Below, one piece after another: positions 10,557 to 23,300 of a stretch of DNA of 64,000 bases. The stretch's first letter is position 1. The number at the start of each line of letters is the position of its first letter. The position numbers were made by a program, and so were the translations under genes. The stretch comes from Xylocopa sonorina (Eukaryota; Arthropoda; Insecta; Hymenoptera; Apidae): NCBI RefSeq assembly GCF_050948175.1, contig NC_135203.1, positions 3,410,001-3,474,000 of the forward strand, given 5' to 3'. The notes under the pieces are model-generated. The model did no database searches, was not told the origin of the DNA, and saw nothing but the letters and a program-made list of their open reading frames with translations.

Positions 10557-13371
10557 TGAAGTTGGAAGGGTGGATGCGAAACTGGCGGAAACTCGAAGGT
10601 CGGAGCGACGAGACGGACGTAACGGCGGGCCCCGGTGGCATTGGGACCGGTGGACGAAGGCTGTGAAAAGGCGGAGGAAGAAAATATTCAGAATTTAGCA
10701 CGCTTATTTCACGGTCGCGGACGGCACGCGGACGAAAGTGTTTCGAACAAAGTTTTAACCGTGTCTAATGGCGAAACTTGGCAAACTCGGCTGGAGTTCG
10801 ACTGTCAGTAACCTCGACTCCCTGGCTGGCTCTCTCTCCTTCTCCTCTCTCACTCGATCTCTCTCTCTCTCTCTATCTATCTCACAGGGGAAAGTGTCGT
10901 AAAAAATATTTTAACGGGGTTAAGCCTGGGAAAAGTTCTCCATCTGGCTAACCGACTATCCGTCTTTTGTATTTATTTGCCAGGATCCTTTCTCTCTTTC
11001 CCTCCACTTTCGCGATTCGCGCCTCCCCAGCCCCTCTCCCCCTTCAACCTTGACCTATCTGCTCGCCCTGCCTGACCTTACTGGCAATCGACCTTGAATA
11101 TCGCCCGACGAACACTGTGTGCCCCGGTTAGACACCAAAGTTTCGAGACTTCCGCGGCGTCGAAATGAAGAGTCTCGTTGTACCCCCTCCGAAGACTGGA
11201 AAGTTTGCATACTTGCTGAAATCGCAGGTGCGATTGCCACTGAGATGCGCCGCGTTCAAAGTTCCCCAGTTTGATTTACGAGCCAGGAGAAATGAAGATT
11301 CGCTGATTGATTCGTAATCGGGGGAAATTTAATGTACGCAAGTTATCCAACTCAACCGTAGTGCAGATGTAACTGCCCGTTTAGAATTCTGTTAAAATAT
11401 CACCGCTGCGAGGTACATTTATAACAAATTCTATTCTCTTTCATTCGAACTCGACGAAAGTCAGGAATGTATTAAACGTTCGATCTTCCTTCGATTCGCA
11501 TCGCTACGCATATTCATATACCACGTAGCAGCTACTTGATAGCCCTCCACACTTTCTACGCGAACGATTCCCAACAATCTGAAAATGCTCGCGCGTCGAA
11601 CGAGCCATGGTCCACCGTCGACGGGATCTCGAGGTAGAACGTTGGTGGAAAGAGAACGGAATGGAAGCTAGCCGACAGTTTGGTCGTGGTCTACGTGGAA
11701 AGGGTTGCATGCACCTTGGTCGGTTCCTCGCAGGGCTCCGGCGTATCCCCGGGGGGCGGAGGTACACGGGCACCGTTGAACTTGTTGTTTAGCCTGGTTC
11801 CGCGTCGCTGGCAGAGAGAGCGAAGAAAGGGGCGAACGCGCATGTAACCGTGAGCGGGCAAGAGAGGGTGGTCGGCGAGAACGAATGGGGTAGAGGGTGG
11901 CAATGGTAGCGGTAGCGGCGGTGGCAGGCAACGGTTAGTGCCCGGCCAAGTAAGTTTCGCGTTATAGTCAATGGAATAAAATGGTTCTGTCGGGGTGGTG
12001 GGAGCCAAGTTGCGCTCATGGTGGCCGGGACCACCGTTGCCCCGGGCGTTTCGAGCCAGTCTGCGGAGCTCCTACGAACAACGGGGATATGAAGAGAAGA
12101 GGCGAGAGCGGGTGGACCGCGTCCTAGAAACACAAGCGGCACCAGGAGAACCGACATCCCAAGGCCTTGCCTCCCGTTACGAATGAGTTGGCAATTAACT
12201 CGTTTCTGTCCGCCTCGTTCCCTGTCTTCGTGTCTCTCTTTCCGCGAGCGCTGCCGTGAGTTAGCGGCCGCTCCGACCGCGGGACGGATGTCCTTCGACT
12301 TTTCCCTTGCGCTCGCCCCCTGCCTCTTTTTCCCCGACCATGGTGGTCTTTGAGACTGTCCGCATTCGAAGCCACTTGCCACTTTTCGCTAAAAATCGGA
12401 CGTTGTTTGAGTTGGCTTAGGTAAATGTCTAGTTGGACCGGGTTGATGGTGCAGCGTCGGATACGAGAGCCGGGTTTGCCTTTTAGTTCCGAGCTTAGCC
12501 GGGGCGTGCGGTCACAGGAGTTGATACGGAGTTTTTATTGTAAATGGAAACACTCGTTTCACTGGAACTAAGAGGACAGAGAGGAGCGTTCCTTAAAAAT
12601 GCCTCGTGCGTATCTGTCTCGTTTGAAATCGCGGAAAGCAACGAAGTTTTACGAAACGCCACCCCCCAGTATCGTTAAACGCAGACGTCGCAATGAAACA
12701 AAACACGCGTTCTTCATTCAGACGTCCCCATTCACGCGTTCCCACCTCTGGTCATCGCGATCGTTGTTCCGTTAAAATTGATATTAAACTAGCAGCCGCC
12801 GAATCGAAAGCAACTTCGTTGAAACTGGCTGGCGCGGGCACGTCCCGATGCCCTGTCCACGTCCTAGGACTGGCGCCTCGCACGGCGCACAAACGCCGCC
12901 GTGCGCGTGTATGTACATACGTCGTTCTCGCAATGAAGTGTATACGGAACGAACGATACCCATGGACCAGGGTATCTCGCGCATATCGGTCACGTACGTG
13001 TTGTATCTCAGGCGGGGTGTAAGGTCCCCACGCTGGCCATATATCAGTGACGAGCGGACAGGACACTGTACGCTCGCTCCCTGCCGCGCTTCCTCTTTCC
13101 ATCGGCGGTCTTCCTTTTACTCTGGAGGCGCCGCGGCAGCCAGCCTGTCCGTACCATTGCCGCCTGTCCGTAGGTAGCGCCGTGACGCTGTACGAGGGGC
13201 AACAGCTTCTGGGCAAGGGGCTGACGGGACGGCGGTGGTGTAGCTGGGAAGTGTCGCTAACTATTTTACGTAACTTCGCCGACAGTTTGGCCCGCGTTGA
13301 CCACGTACGTCCGGCTCTACGATCCCACGGGAGTGGCCACCGGAGGGGTGAACGAGGGTGTACGATGGGAA
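10557..13371. other. Noncoding sequence with C/T and GC-rich patches
   Basis: 10830-10883 is a C/T microsatellite. From 11500 to 12400 the sequence is GC-rich, and overlapping open frames occur on both strands (the longest is minus, 11789-12382). Their products are Arg/Ser/Pro/Leu-rich and mutually overlapping, so I treat them as compositional. The block 12700-13220 is similar. No exon, RNA or mobile element is supported. Confidence 0.6.
10830..10883. repeat. CT-rich microsatellite
   Basis: Two (CT)n segments separated by CTTCTCCTCTCTCACTCGAT, ending in CTATCTAT. Confidence 0.85.
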
Positions 13372-13438
13372 TAGAAAGAGAGAGAAAGAGGGTGGGAGAG
13401 AGAGAGAGTGGGACGGTGGAAGGGGGTGGGTGGTGGAT
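13372..13438. repeat. GA/GGTG purine-rich low-complexity tract
   Basis: Interrupted (GA)n on the plus strand passing into GGGGTGGGTGGTGG. Purine-rich on one strand, so long open frames cross it on both strands. Confidence 0.8.
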
Positions 13439-16429
13439 ACGCGGTCAGCGATGGTCCACGCAAGGGTAGTTCCAGCACGGTGTCCCAAGATATGCATACG
13501 TGACGGACACGCGGACTGGAAACGTGACCGGAGGACGAGGCACTCGAAATTCCCTCTTCTCCTTACGCTCAAGATATCCTGCTCGCGGTGAATTCCCCCG
13601 TGACGCCGCTGAAGGGTAAGAAATGCCTCGATTTAAATTGTTAAATTTATCGCCACGAGCTTACGGGGGAGAGCCCGGGTCTGGTCCCGTGGATTGATAT
13701 TTGGCAGATATAAATTGCGGTGGGAGGCTCGCGCGGGTTGTACTTGCGTATTGTCCATAGCGGAAGTAACACCTGCGGTGGGATTATTGAGGGTTTGAAA
13801 AGGAGGCGGAAACATCGGATATGTGAACATTTCAGTATCTTTAATCCTGTTTTATACTTTTTTCTACCGAGTCATTCAATCTCGGGGTGGATATTTTCAG
13901 GGGATAGACGTTTCGTGATTTAGAGAAGAAACGTTTACCCAAATTACAGTGGAAGGGTTTTTCAACGTGGCCGTTGGAAAGACCCAAGTGGCACTGTCGG
14001 GTCGGAAGTACGACGGCCGTTTGATAACCCGCAGGACTTCCGGTTCTTGAAGAGATACGAGGCTTGTCCTAATTACCGCTCGTCCTTCAGAGAAATCGTG
14101 AGGAAACTTTTCAAGTGCCGGCAAGAGCCCGTTAAAAAGTGATACGAAGGAAACGAGGAATGATAGCGGATTCGTTGAATTCTTCGTTAATGCAAATTAA
14201 CGTAAAAGAATATGGGAGCATTAATTGTGAGGATATTTTTTAATACGGGCCTCGTTAAGCCGGATGGTCGATGGGGATGTTTATAAGTTTAGTTAATACT
14301 GTAGGATAACAAGTTCGGAGAAATTATGTATAATCATAAAAAAATGTTAACGTAGAAACTTTTTAGGCAGGCGTTCCATCTATATTTGCATACGTTACTT
14401 ATACTATTTAAATAATAATTCTGCGAAGTATTCGTGCAAAAATCCGCGGGTCTTCTTCCTTTATTAAATACGAAATAAATTAGCAGACAATACAAATGAA
14501 TTACAGGTAATGTTTCTTGGAGAACAATCGGGGACTGTCGTGAGAAGCGACGATTCCTAGAAAAATGCCGAGGGCCAAATAAAAATCGTTATACCGACGT
14601 ATGGCAGCCATAACGGAACGTTAATGACCATCGATTACATCCTTGTAATTACCGCGATAAATCGCGTGTCCCGCCGGTACAATGCATCCCTCTCGTCGTT
14701 ACGATTTTCCTATCATCCCCTTCGTTTCCGATAGGGTGAGGGCGTCTCGCCATAGAAATCGAATCGTTCTCTATCTCGATCGACAGAGTCAGCTTTCCCG
14801 AAAATTACACTTTCGAGTCGTTCGCAAACAACGAATGATCTAACGCGAATCCCCACCCCCAACGAGCATCTACACAGAACACTTTCAACGAACGCATTTA
14901 AAGTGACGGCAAGATTACCGCGGCGTTTCGCTTGAATTTCCGGTTAACAGCAGTTGCCTCCAGCCTCTCATCGAGTCTCGAGATGGAACGAAGCCCAGCC
15001 GATCGCTCGACGAGAGAAAAGAAGAAACGCGAAGGCGTCTATTCCCCGGGCGGAGACAAAGGTGTCAGTTCTTTGGAGAATATCTCGGAAGCTGAAGCGT
15101 CAATCCTTTCGATCGGACAGCCAGGAGCGGAGGGTGCCTTTGTTTTTGTCTCTGCTCTCTCTCTTTCTCTCTCTTCGTCCCGTCCTCTTACGTCGTCAAG
15201 CCCTTCTCGCGCCCCTCGGATCTCTGTCTCTTCCTCTCTCCTCCTTTGTCCCCCTTTCATCGTACCGGTGCCGTCCAAAGGGTGTGCGGCAAGGATCGAA
15301 AGAGCCGGCGAGGAATCAATTATGAAACTTTTCAAATTTGTCGGTAATATTGAGATTTCTTTTATGCCCGGGAAGCTCATAATTGAAGTCTATCGGAGAA
15401 CGAGGAGCCGGCCCGGTTCAAGAGGGATGATCTTTTTGTTTTTCGCTCGACCATTGTTTCCTATTGCTCGGGCCATCGGGGATTCCTCGTTCGCTCCTCC
15501 CGTTCGTGTCCCCCGTTCCTCCTCGAGAGGAAGCGGCGGCGTGCTCGCACGCTCGTTTCGCAACGAACGACCCGTAACGTGCAAGGCGATCCTCTCTCGT
15601 GCCTCGTAAACAGCTTTCGTTCAATTCCAGCCCACTTACAGACCACTCGCTGGATATTACCCACGAATTGGCAGAGAATCGTCACCTTAACGTCAGCCGT
15701 TTCGAAAAATCTTGCGCGCCGCTGTTACGCCCGTCGCGTGCCCGAAACGAGCGAGCACCGACGAGAGGGTAGTTTTATGGATTTCTACTCGCGAATTGGC
15801 GTTTAATGCGTGACACGGGCTGGTATGCGATGTTGCACCCTTTGCTATTCCTTCTTCGCGTGGCTTATCCTCGCGAGTCTGTTTGAGTTGAGATTTATTA
15901 TTGTTTAGAGTTTCACTGTTTATTGAAATTTTTACTGTTCTTTTGTCTTATAATTTTCTACAAAGGTGGTTTATGTAAGTACTATTACAAATAATGTTAA
16001 AAATAGCTTATTATTAATTATCTATTGGAGTTATATATATCAGTACGACTATTAATAATTTCGATCCATTGATACACACATTCAGTTTGGATCACGTTAA
16101 TTGGATACCACTTGATGTCTCTGCGTGGAATTCTGTTCGTACAGAAATATGTTTCAGTACGTCTGAGAATAAGAGGGGCGGAGGGTGTATAAGTTATCAC
16201 TCCTCGTTTCGACAGTCCTTCAAGCTGTCAAGTAGTTCCGGAAAAGTTCGTGGCACTTGCAATTCACCAGTAACCAAGTGCAGAACGATTGCCGATCGTG
16301 GAATATGAAATTAGTTAGCTGAAACGTTTGAACGTCAATCAACTTACATATTTCTCTCTCAGCGTTCGACGACGAACGCAACGTTCCCCGCGTCACTGTA
16401 CAACGTCTCGACGCGACATTGGCTACGAT
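13439..16429. other. Noncoding sequence
   Basis: 14200-14480 is AT-rich. A C/T microsatellite lies at 15146-15176. A 225-codon plus frame spans 14932-15609, but its middle is encoded by C/T simple sequence (Ser/Leu runs) and overlaps open frames on both strands, so I do not call it. 15880-16060 is AT-rich. No supported gene or RNA. Confidence 0.6.
15146..15176. repeat. CT microsatellite, interrupted
   Basis: (TC)n interrupted by single extra pyrimidines; part of a longer C/T-rich stretch to about 15255. Confidence 0.8.
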
Positions 16430-16620
16430 TAATTAAACGATAATGATCGATTGTCCATTTACAAATTGTAATAGAATAACCGTACGCGATCTGGGTAATT
16501 ATGGAAGCCCATTTGTCGAAATCCGCTCGAACATCTAATGGTTAATTATGTGTGTCTTCGAGGGCCTCTTGAAAATCAACTCTCGCTCGACGCGTGCAAC
16601 TTTTAATTAATTAAAATTGA

Positions 16621-16717
16621 AATTAAAATTATAACACTCTTGATGCGGGAACCCGTGGCGTGCCTAATTGTTTATTTTTCGTAGAGCCAGGCGAATTTTT
16701 AATGACATAATAAAATA
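16621..16717 (+). repeat. Diverged repeat copy A (552 bp before copy B)
   Basis: Shares with 17173-17270, in the same order and near-equal spacing, the blocks ATTAAAATTAT-ACACTCTT, ATT-TTTATTTTTC and GAATTTTTAATGA. The middle is diverged. The copies are either an old segmental duplication or two fragments of one unknown element. Confidence 0.45.
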
Positions 16718-16786
16718 ACTGCGCATTCCGCGGAAAGATGCGCGGCTAGTTATAGGTAGAACTAATTATGAGGCATGGAAATGGTT

Positions 16787-16798
16787 AAAAAAAAAAAA
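16787..16798. repeat. Poly-A run, 12 bases
   Basis: Twelve consecutive As. There is no upstream Pol III box or flanking duplication that would make it a retrotransposon tail. Confidence 0.85.
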
Positions 16799-17172
16799 GT
16801 GGTAGGTTATGATTAAAATTCTGCTATACCACAAGTGTTTCATTTCGAAATAACGTTTACAATAATAATATATCGCAATAATTAAGTGGAGGCATAACAA
16901 AAAGTTTCATAATTCAAGTTTCTATTTTGACTGTCGACAGTGGAGACATTTTTGCCGACTAATTTCGCCGTAATTATCGATTATTCAGTTACAGGTCGGG
17001 ACAGAGCGCGCGTGGAACTTTCGTAAATGTTTCTCCAGCGAAGTTTCGAGATACGCGACGAAGTTATGGAACTTAATTTGTCGAAGTCTTCAAAACGCCC
17101 GAACGGTCGGGTATGTAACCGTCGTAGGGCACTCGCGAGACCCAACTCGTTCAACGGAGTGAAGCATCGTTT

Positions 17173-17270
17173 AATTAAAATTATGACACTCTTTCAGCCG
17201 GACACGTAATATCCCTCATTATTTATTTTTCTCGCGGCGAAGTGAATTTTTTAATGAGCTAACAAAAATA
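17173..17270 (+). repeat. Diverged repeat copy B
   Basis: Partner of 16621-16717, offset 552 bp, same orientation. The T run before AATGA is one base longer. Weaker similarity (CAACTC, GAGGGC-like words) may extend about 70 bases upstream of both copies. Confidence 0.45.
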
Positions 17271-17332
17271 CAACAAAAATTGCACTTAGGCCGACGAGTA
17301 GTGGCCGACAAAACATTCGAGTGGCTTTAATT

Positions 17333-17370
17333 GGGGGGGGGGGGGGGGTGGAAAAAAAAAGAAAAAAAAA
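17333..17370 (+). repeat. Poly-G (16) followed by A-rich run
   Basis: Sixteen Gs, then TGG, then two runs of nine As split by a G. All purine except one T on the plus strand. Confidence 0.9.
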
Positions 17371-20300
17371 TAGCGTAACGAGGCGATTCGTGAAGTTTCG
17401 AGCGACGAATCCTATCTCGTTTCGTCCCAGTGAGGTCCCTTCCCTTTTCTTCCCTCGCTGCGTTTAATTTCCTCCGTCACAGGGACGAGGAACCGAAACG
17501 ATCGACGTCTGCGCGACGCATCCGTGGCTTGATTCCCGGTCGAATATTTAAGTTACGTATATTTACGTTCGAAGGGATGAAAGTTCCGGTTTCTTCCTTT
17601 GCGAGAGGAGTCACGCTTAATTACCCGGTTGTTCGCGTCACTGGTTACGCGCTGCCATATTACCGGTGAAATTGATCGCCCGTCTACGTGCCGCGGTAAT
17701 TTTCATTAAAATAAAATTAAAATAAAATTTCCATTGGCCGACGAGCGAAGATAATATCGCGAGGGCAGCGAGGAGAGAACTTCACCGGCGTACAATCGCG
17801 GGAAATTAATGTCTCGGGGTGAGATGGATATCTATCGCGGTGTGAACGTCTCGCTTTCGCGATCCTCCTCTTTTTTTTTTTTTTTTTTTTTTTTATTCAA
17901 CCCGACCCCCGTTCGTCGCTGGAAGAGCGCAATAAATCTTCCGTCATCTGAAACTATTATCGCGTAACAATTTGTTACACTTGCTCGCTTTTTAAGCCCC
18001 CGAGGATTACCTTCTCGCGACGAAACGCGTATCTTTCTTACTTATTGCTAATGAATTTTATCAGCAAGAGTTAAGGCGATCAGTCTGATCTATCGTGTCG
18101 CGTTTACCTTTGATAATTAATACGATTCGTTGAAACGACAGGTGCGATCTGCTATAAGACGATTAAATGACGATAAAACGTCTGAAATTTTTCAAGTCGA
18201 GGTTCGTGATGTAAAGATTTATTTCAATATCAGCTATGTCTATTTTAAAATGGCAAAGAATTGTTCCTTCGGTATAAAAAAAATTTATCGTGAGATTTAA
18301 ATCTTCGACTACAAATCTGTCCGCTCAACCGTTTTCTGTCGCCTCCTCGTTTCATTTGTTCACACGCAGACGCTCGTACACGCGCATCTACCACGCTCAC
18401 ACGCACCTCATCGTCGGCCAGCAACATCGTCCTGTTATTTTATTAATTTACTTTTACTTTCCCTCGAACGTCGAGACGCTTCTTAGCGCAATATTCGTCC
18501 GGCACCACCTCATCCTCCCTTACACCATAGCCATTGAAACTTTCTCGCAACCGCTAAACGAACCTGTTATTGCCTTCATTATACCATGCGTAATCTTTCG
18601 CAGCGACGTTCGAATCGTTACCGAGGCCCGACGGGACAATCGCGGTGGCCGGCTGAAAAATATCATTAACGCCGGGGCTCGCGTTCAGAACGACAAAAAG
18701 AAAGGGTTTCCCGAGCGTACGCCGCGCGCACGTGCTCGTCTGGATCGCTTTTATATCCTCGAAACTTTTGTTTGCCGCGCGCGTACGCTTCACGCTCCGA
18801 TGGACGCGTGTCCTCCGCTCCGTTTTCTACCTGTTCGTTTCGAAAGTTGGCTGAATGATACTCGCCGGTTTCCCAAGCATTCAGCGTGTGCCGCGGCGAT
18901 GGGAGATTTCGAAGGGGTGCGCGAGGACGGGCGACGGTGGCGGCTGGGGACCAACGGCGGGTGGGCGACGAGCGAGGACCGCGTGGATTATTCAAGGAAA
19001 CAATAATAAAAGTTACATTAATTAAGTGGGTAGTCGTGTTACGGGGATTGCTCGTTAGACAGGAACTTGCCGCCTCACTGGATCGTTGCCACGCCTCGAT
19101 CTCTGGTATTTTTCTATCGGCCGTTACGAAGTCGGCGGGCTCGGTGAACCGGCTTAAATGAAGAACCGAAGTTTTCCGCGCCCCACGGAAACGGAGCTCC
19201 CGGGTGAGCCAATGATCGCGCTACGTTGCCTTTCGTTCTCGCGCGATTCTTCTTTTTCTCTTCTCGTTTTCGACCTCCCGCGCGGTTTGCGATAGCGCGT
19301 CGCTGTAAGCGGGGCCTGCTGTTTCTCTGATTGATCGTAACACGTGTGTGTACACGCAGCGAACGTGAAATGATAGAAATACTTCATTTTTGTGGACTTC
19401 TATACAGTAGCTGGAATACACGATAAGCTGCTGGAAATGTGAGTCTACCCTAGCGTTACATTAAGTGAACGAGGTAATATGAATTAAGGGTAGGTTTCAC
19501 CCTTTTCGTTCTCGTTCCGTTCACTATTGTTGAAAGTTAGCAATACTGTATAATATTACTGTAGTGTTTTCGAGGACTGTTATATCGAATAATTAAAGAT
19601 CACTGCCACCAATGGCTTTTAATTCGATTCGAATAGGAGAAGTTCAATGCTCGATCAAAAAGCATTTCTCGTAATTCGTTATGAAAACGCGCCTCGTCTA
19701 CGAAACTACCCCTGGCAATGAAATTTGCCGACGACCACTTGCATCAGTCGCCACGCTCTTTGCTCGTCAACCGATTAGTGGCCGGAAAACATCCTCGAGA
19801 AGCATTCCGACGCGTACCGGCGTTATTGCATCAGATCTCGAGGAAAATTCGATAGAAACGCATTACTCGAACCGAGGCAGCCCCACCGTAACGATCCTTT
19901 ACCCTTATCCAAAGTCACTTTGGAGAACCGTGGCCCGCCTTTACGCACATTTCGGGGCCCTCGTAGGTAGCTCGTTGTCATTATACCTTCGAAACAATAT
20001 TATCCTATTGCTCAGCCCCTCTCTCGCTGCCGCGTCACGGTCCTGCCCGATTATCTCATCAATTTTCATTACGCGCCGCGGCGCATCGGCGAGCATCGAC
20101 GCTGATTAAAGCCCCGCGCGCCGCCGCGTTTACATGTTTTCTTCTTCCCGTGATCACGTCTGGTAATTAAGAACCATCGCCGGAAAACCGCCCGGTATTA
20201 TTCGTATTCGTTCGAGTAATTGATCGATAGGTTCTCGAAGTTCCGACGGATCCGTATTCGACGATGACTGAACGACCGACGGAACGCCACGTTCCATAGA

Positions 20301-23300
20301 CAATGTCCCTGTGAACGATGCACGAAAATACGGTGCATTTCGGTGGGGACAGGAAACAAAAAAATGCGGTAACGTGTATGAACGTGGAATTGCGGAGGCT
20401 CGTTTTCAGGAGCCAGACATATTCCGCGGCTTTTAGCTGAATGACGTACTACATGCGCGGAAGGTGCTCCGTGAAACTGAAGAATCGAAATATCGGACAA
20501 ATAAAGGCTGTTGGTATGTTTCTAATCTAAATCGATGTCACTTTTCAAATATCGTACAATTATACACGCGAAACATTTACTTTATTTTTACGCGACGAAC
20601 GGTTGGATACCTTTAATTGCTACGGCTAAATAATTCACTGTCAATCTTTCCACCCCTTTCGCAACAGATTGCAAAGCGACGGGGACAGCCGTGCCACCTT
20701 TCAATTATTTTGCCCCGAACGGCAAATAATATAATTCATTTCAGTACTTAGACCACCACCGAATGGTATTGGATTACCAATTTTCTTCACACCTACTTTT
20801 ACATCAATCTATAGAGTTCTCATGGTTCAAACATCACTTGCCACATGCAGTACAAATTCCTATCCGTAGTATACAATAGTTCACACCGTTTATATCGTAA
20901 GATTTCGATTGCCACTTGAAATTAGGATAAAAGTATATCAAGTCAGATTTCGAATTTTCGTAAAGTAAGTCAACCCCAAGTACAAAACAGCGATTGCTAA
21001 TCGCCTCCGCGCTAAGATGCGCGAAAAGTATCGTCGCAAAACGCGATGGCCCGCGGTCTGACGTGGCGTTAGCGTTCGCGAAGTTGGCAACAAAAGCGTG
21101 GCCGACAGCGGAGCAACCGCAACCGCTGCGAGGGACTTGGGAGAAGCGCGTCGCTGGTTCATTCTGCGAGAGGAGGAATCGAGGAGCGTGGTAACGGGGG
21201 ATGGGCCCGAAAAGGAAGGAGAAGAGGATACCTGGGGACACACGGTACCCTCCGCGGGCCGACCCATAGAAATTCGTACCGCAATTACGTGCTGCGGCCG
21301 CGTTCGCGCGGATCCTGGCTAATCCTGTGAATGCGACTACCGAACCGTGACAGGACGACTCCGGGTGTTCAACCGGCACGGCACAATGGACGAATCGCGC
21401 ACCAGGACAAAGATCTCGGGCGCCAATTAATGTCCAACGACGATTGTGTCCTTTCGCCGGCTAACACCGTCTCCGATCTCTCTCCTCTCGTCGTTAAGTG
21501 AGAACGTAACCCGCCAGGAACGCGACACTGCTAATTAAAAACGGGGATGATTATTGCCGCGAGGGGGTGGCGTTCAGCTTCACACCGTGGCGATTACTTT
21601 GGGACGTCCAAGTCTTCTGGGTTATTTTTATTTTTTATCTCGATAGCACATGATTGTAGTAATAAGTGGATATTAGAGAAATGGGGTGAGAGATATTGTT
21701 GCTACTCGAATAAAAACAAAGCAAACGGAATAGTGCGTCGCGAAGTGGATGAAATCGATGTCTGAAAGGCAAGTATTGTAGTGCAGGTTCTGAGCAAGTC
21801 GCAGACACGGCTGGGTGGAAAATTCGCAAGCCGTCTTTCTTCCTGGCGAAGAAGCGAGGTGAGAGCGTGGCCCCTCGTGGCGTTGGTTTCTCACGGATTT
21901 ACATCACGTTCTGCTGTTGTAATATTACGGCCATTCATAGCACTCGGTCGCGGCATAGTGGCTGTCGACTGGCGCAGGAGCAGCGTGAGTAGCTGCGACA
22001 ATGGGCTGGCTGGTTCAGCGCGTAAGGTGAATTTGAGCGGTGGGACTAGACATCTAATTAACAGCCGACCGACAATGGAAGAACCATTCGTCGTGTCGCG
22101 TGAATCGTATCTGCCGGTTTTCCACGTGTGCGTCTAACTTCCGTACTTGTACGCGTGGAAACGGATTGCGTTCGTACAATATAAGAAGGAAGAATGTCGG
22201 GGGGAGAGCTTTCAAGATTCCACAGTGTCGTCCATTGTTCTCTCGTTATGTGTCGTATTAAAAGTATTTTTCATTATTTTTCACGTAGACGAAAAATGTG
22301 TTCGGTGATTTGTAGTCTTAAGAAAAATGATTTATGCGCTCCATTATCTTTTGTCTAGCGACAATGCATTGCTGTCTCAAGTTTAGAGCCATACATCATG
22401 CTGTAACGTGGTAGCAACGTTATGTAAGAGAAATAATTTACTCTTCATTGAAGAGCGTGCTTCGTAAAGTTTTCGTGACAAGAGAATTCAACAAAGTCTC
22501 TAGGAAGAGCGAAGTCTCTTTTGTTGATCGACGATTTATAAATTTGGCGAGAATATTACGTGCAATCTCAGGATTCGACGCGAACCGGTATCAAGAAACT
22601 GTCTACCCACGGACGCAATTTGTTCACGTTCATATCCAGTCAAACGTTAACGCGAGCATTTCAATATAATTTTGAAACTTTAATGGATTTTCACACGGTT
22701 TGCCCGTGACACCTGACCGAAACAAATTTCCTAATTTGCCATTACGTCGCGCGACAACTAATTTCCAACCAATTCAACTAGTCTAAATATTCCCGTCAGT
22801 TACGGTCAATTGTATCCCGTTGGAAAAACTCAGCCGCTAAATACGGCGCCCTGGTAACTTTATTTTCAATCGAACACTTTATTATTTCATCGAGCGCAGT
22901 TCCTGCAAGCGAGTTGAATCGTTATTCTATCTATGTACGAGCGCGTAGACGAGTTTCGTGCTTTTTATGAAATATTTTCGTACACGTTGGATCGGTTTTA
23001 CGGCGTGGCTCGTGTATTTTTGACGAGGAACGAGCAAAGTTGTAATCCGACATTTCGATGGTTCTGGTAGCACTGGTCCACCGTGTAATCGCCTACACGC
23101 GCTATTACATATCCAAAGTTGTAACTAGTTTGTCGTCTGTATGCGAGCGTGGAGTATTATGGCCGTACGTGTGCCAGTGCGTGCGTGTTCGCCTGTGCAA
23201 GAGGGAGGCAAGGAACAATCCCTGTCGACGACGTGCCAGACGGTAAACAGTTAAGCAGCCGCAAGGAGCTTTGTGTGTGCATCTACGGGTGGTATTAAAA

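Larger units (their letters stand above)
16430..17272. promoter_or_regulatory. Cluster of TAATTA-type homeodomain core sites
   Basis: Many TAATTA or TTAATTAA words occur here, at about 16430, 16496, 16542, 16602-16617, 16672, 16762 and 17171. They include a 16-base palindrome, TTTTAATTAATTAAAA, at 16601-16616. Such cores are bound by homeodomain proteins, and clusters occur in developmental enhancers. AT-rich DNA also yields them by chance, so enhancer function is only inference. The cluster overlaps two diverged repeat copies. Confidence 0.2.

Noticed and set aside
11789..12382. 197-codon minus frame
   Set aside because: Arg/Pro/Leu-rich, compositional, with overlapping frames on both strands.
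14932..15609. 225-codon open frame, plus strand
   Set aside because: Its middle is C/T simple sequence (Ser/Leu runs), and it overlaps open frames on both strands.
17285..17310. ATTGCAC word resembling the miR-92 seed
   Set aside because: The rest of the mature sequence does not match and no hairpin partner is visible.
17871..17894. 24-base poly-T as a retroposon tail
   Set aside because: No Pol III boxes, polyadenylation signal or target duplication nearby.
18290..19006. Longest open frame, 238 codons, plus strand
   Set aside because: CpG-rich with few stops, no recognisable domain, opposite-strand frames of similar quality, no splice or promoter context.
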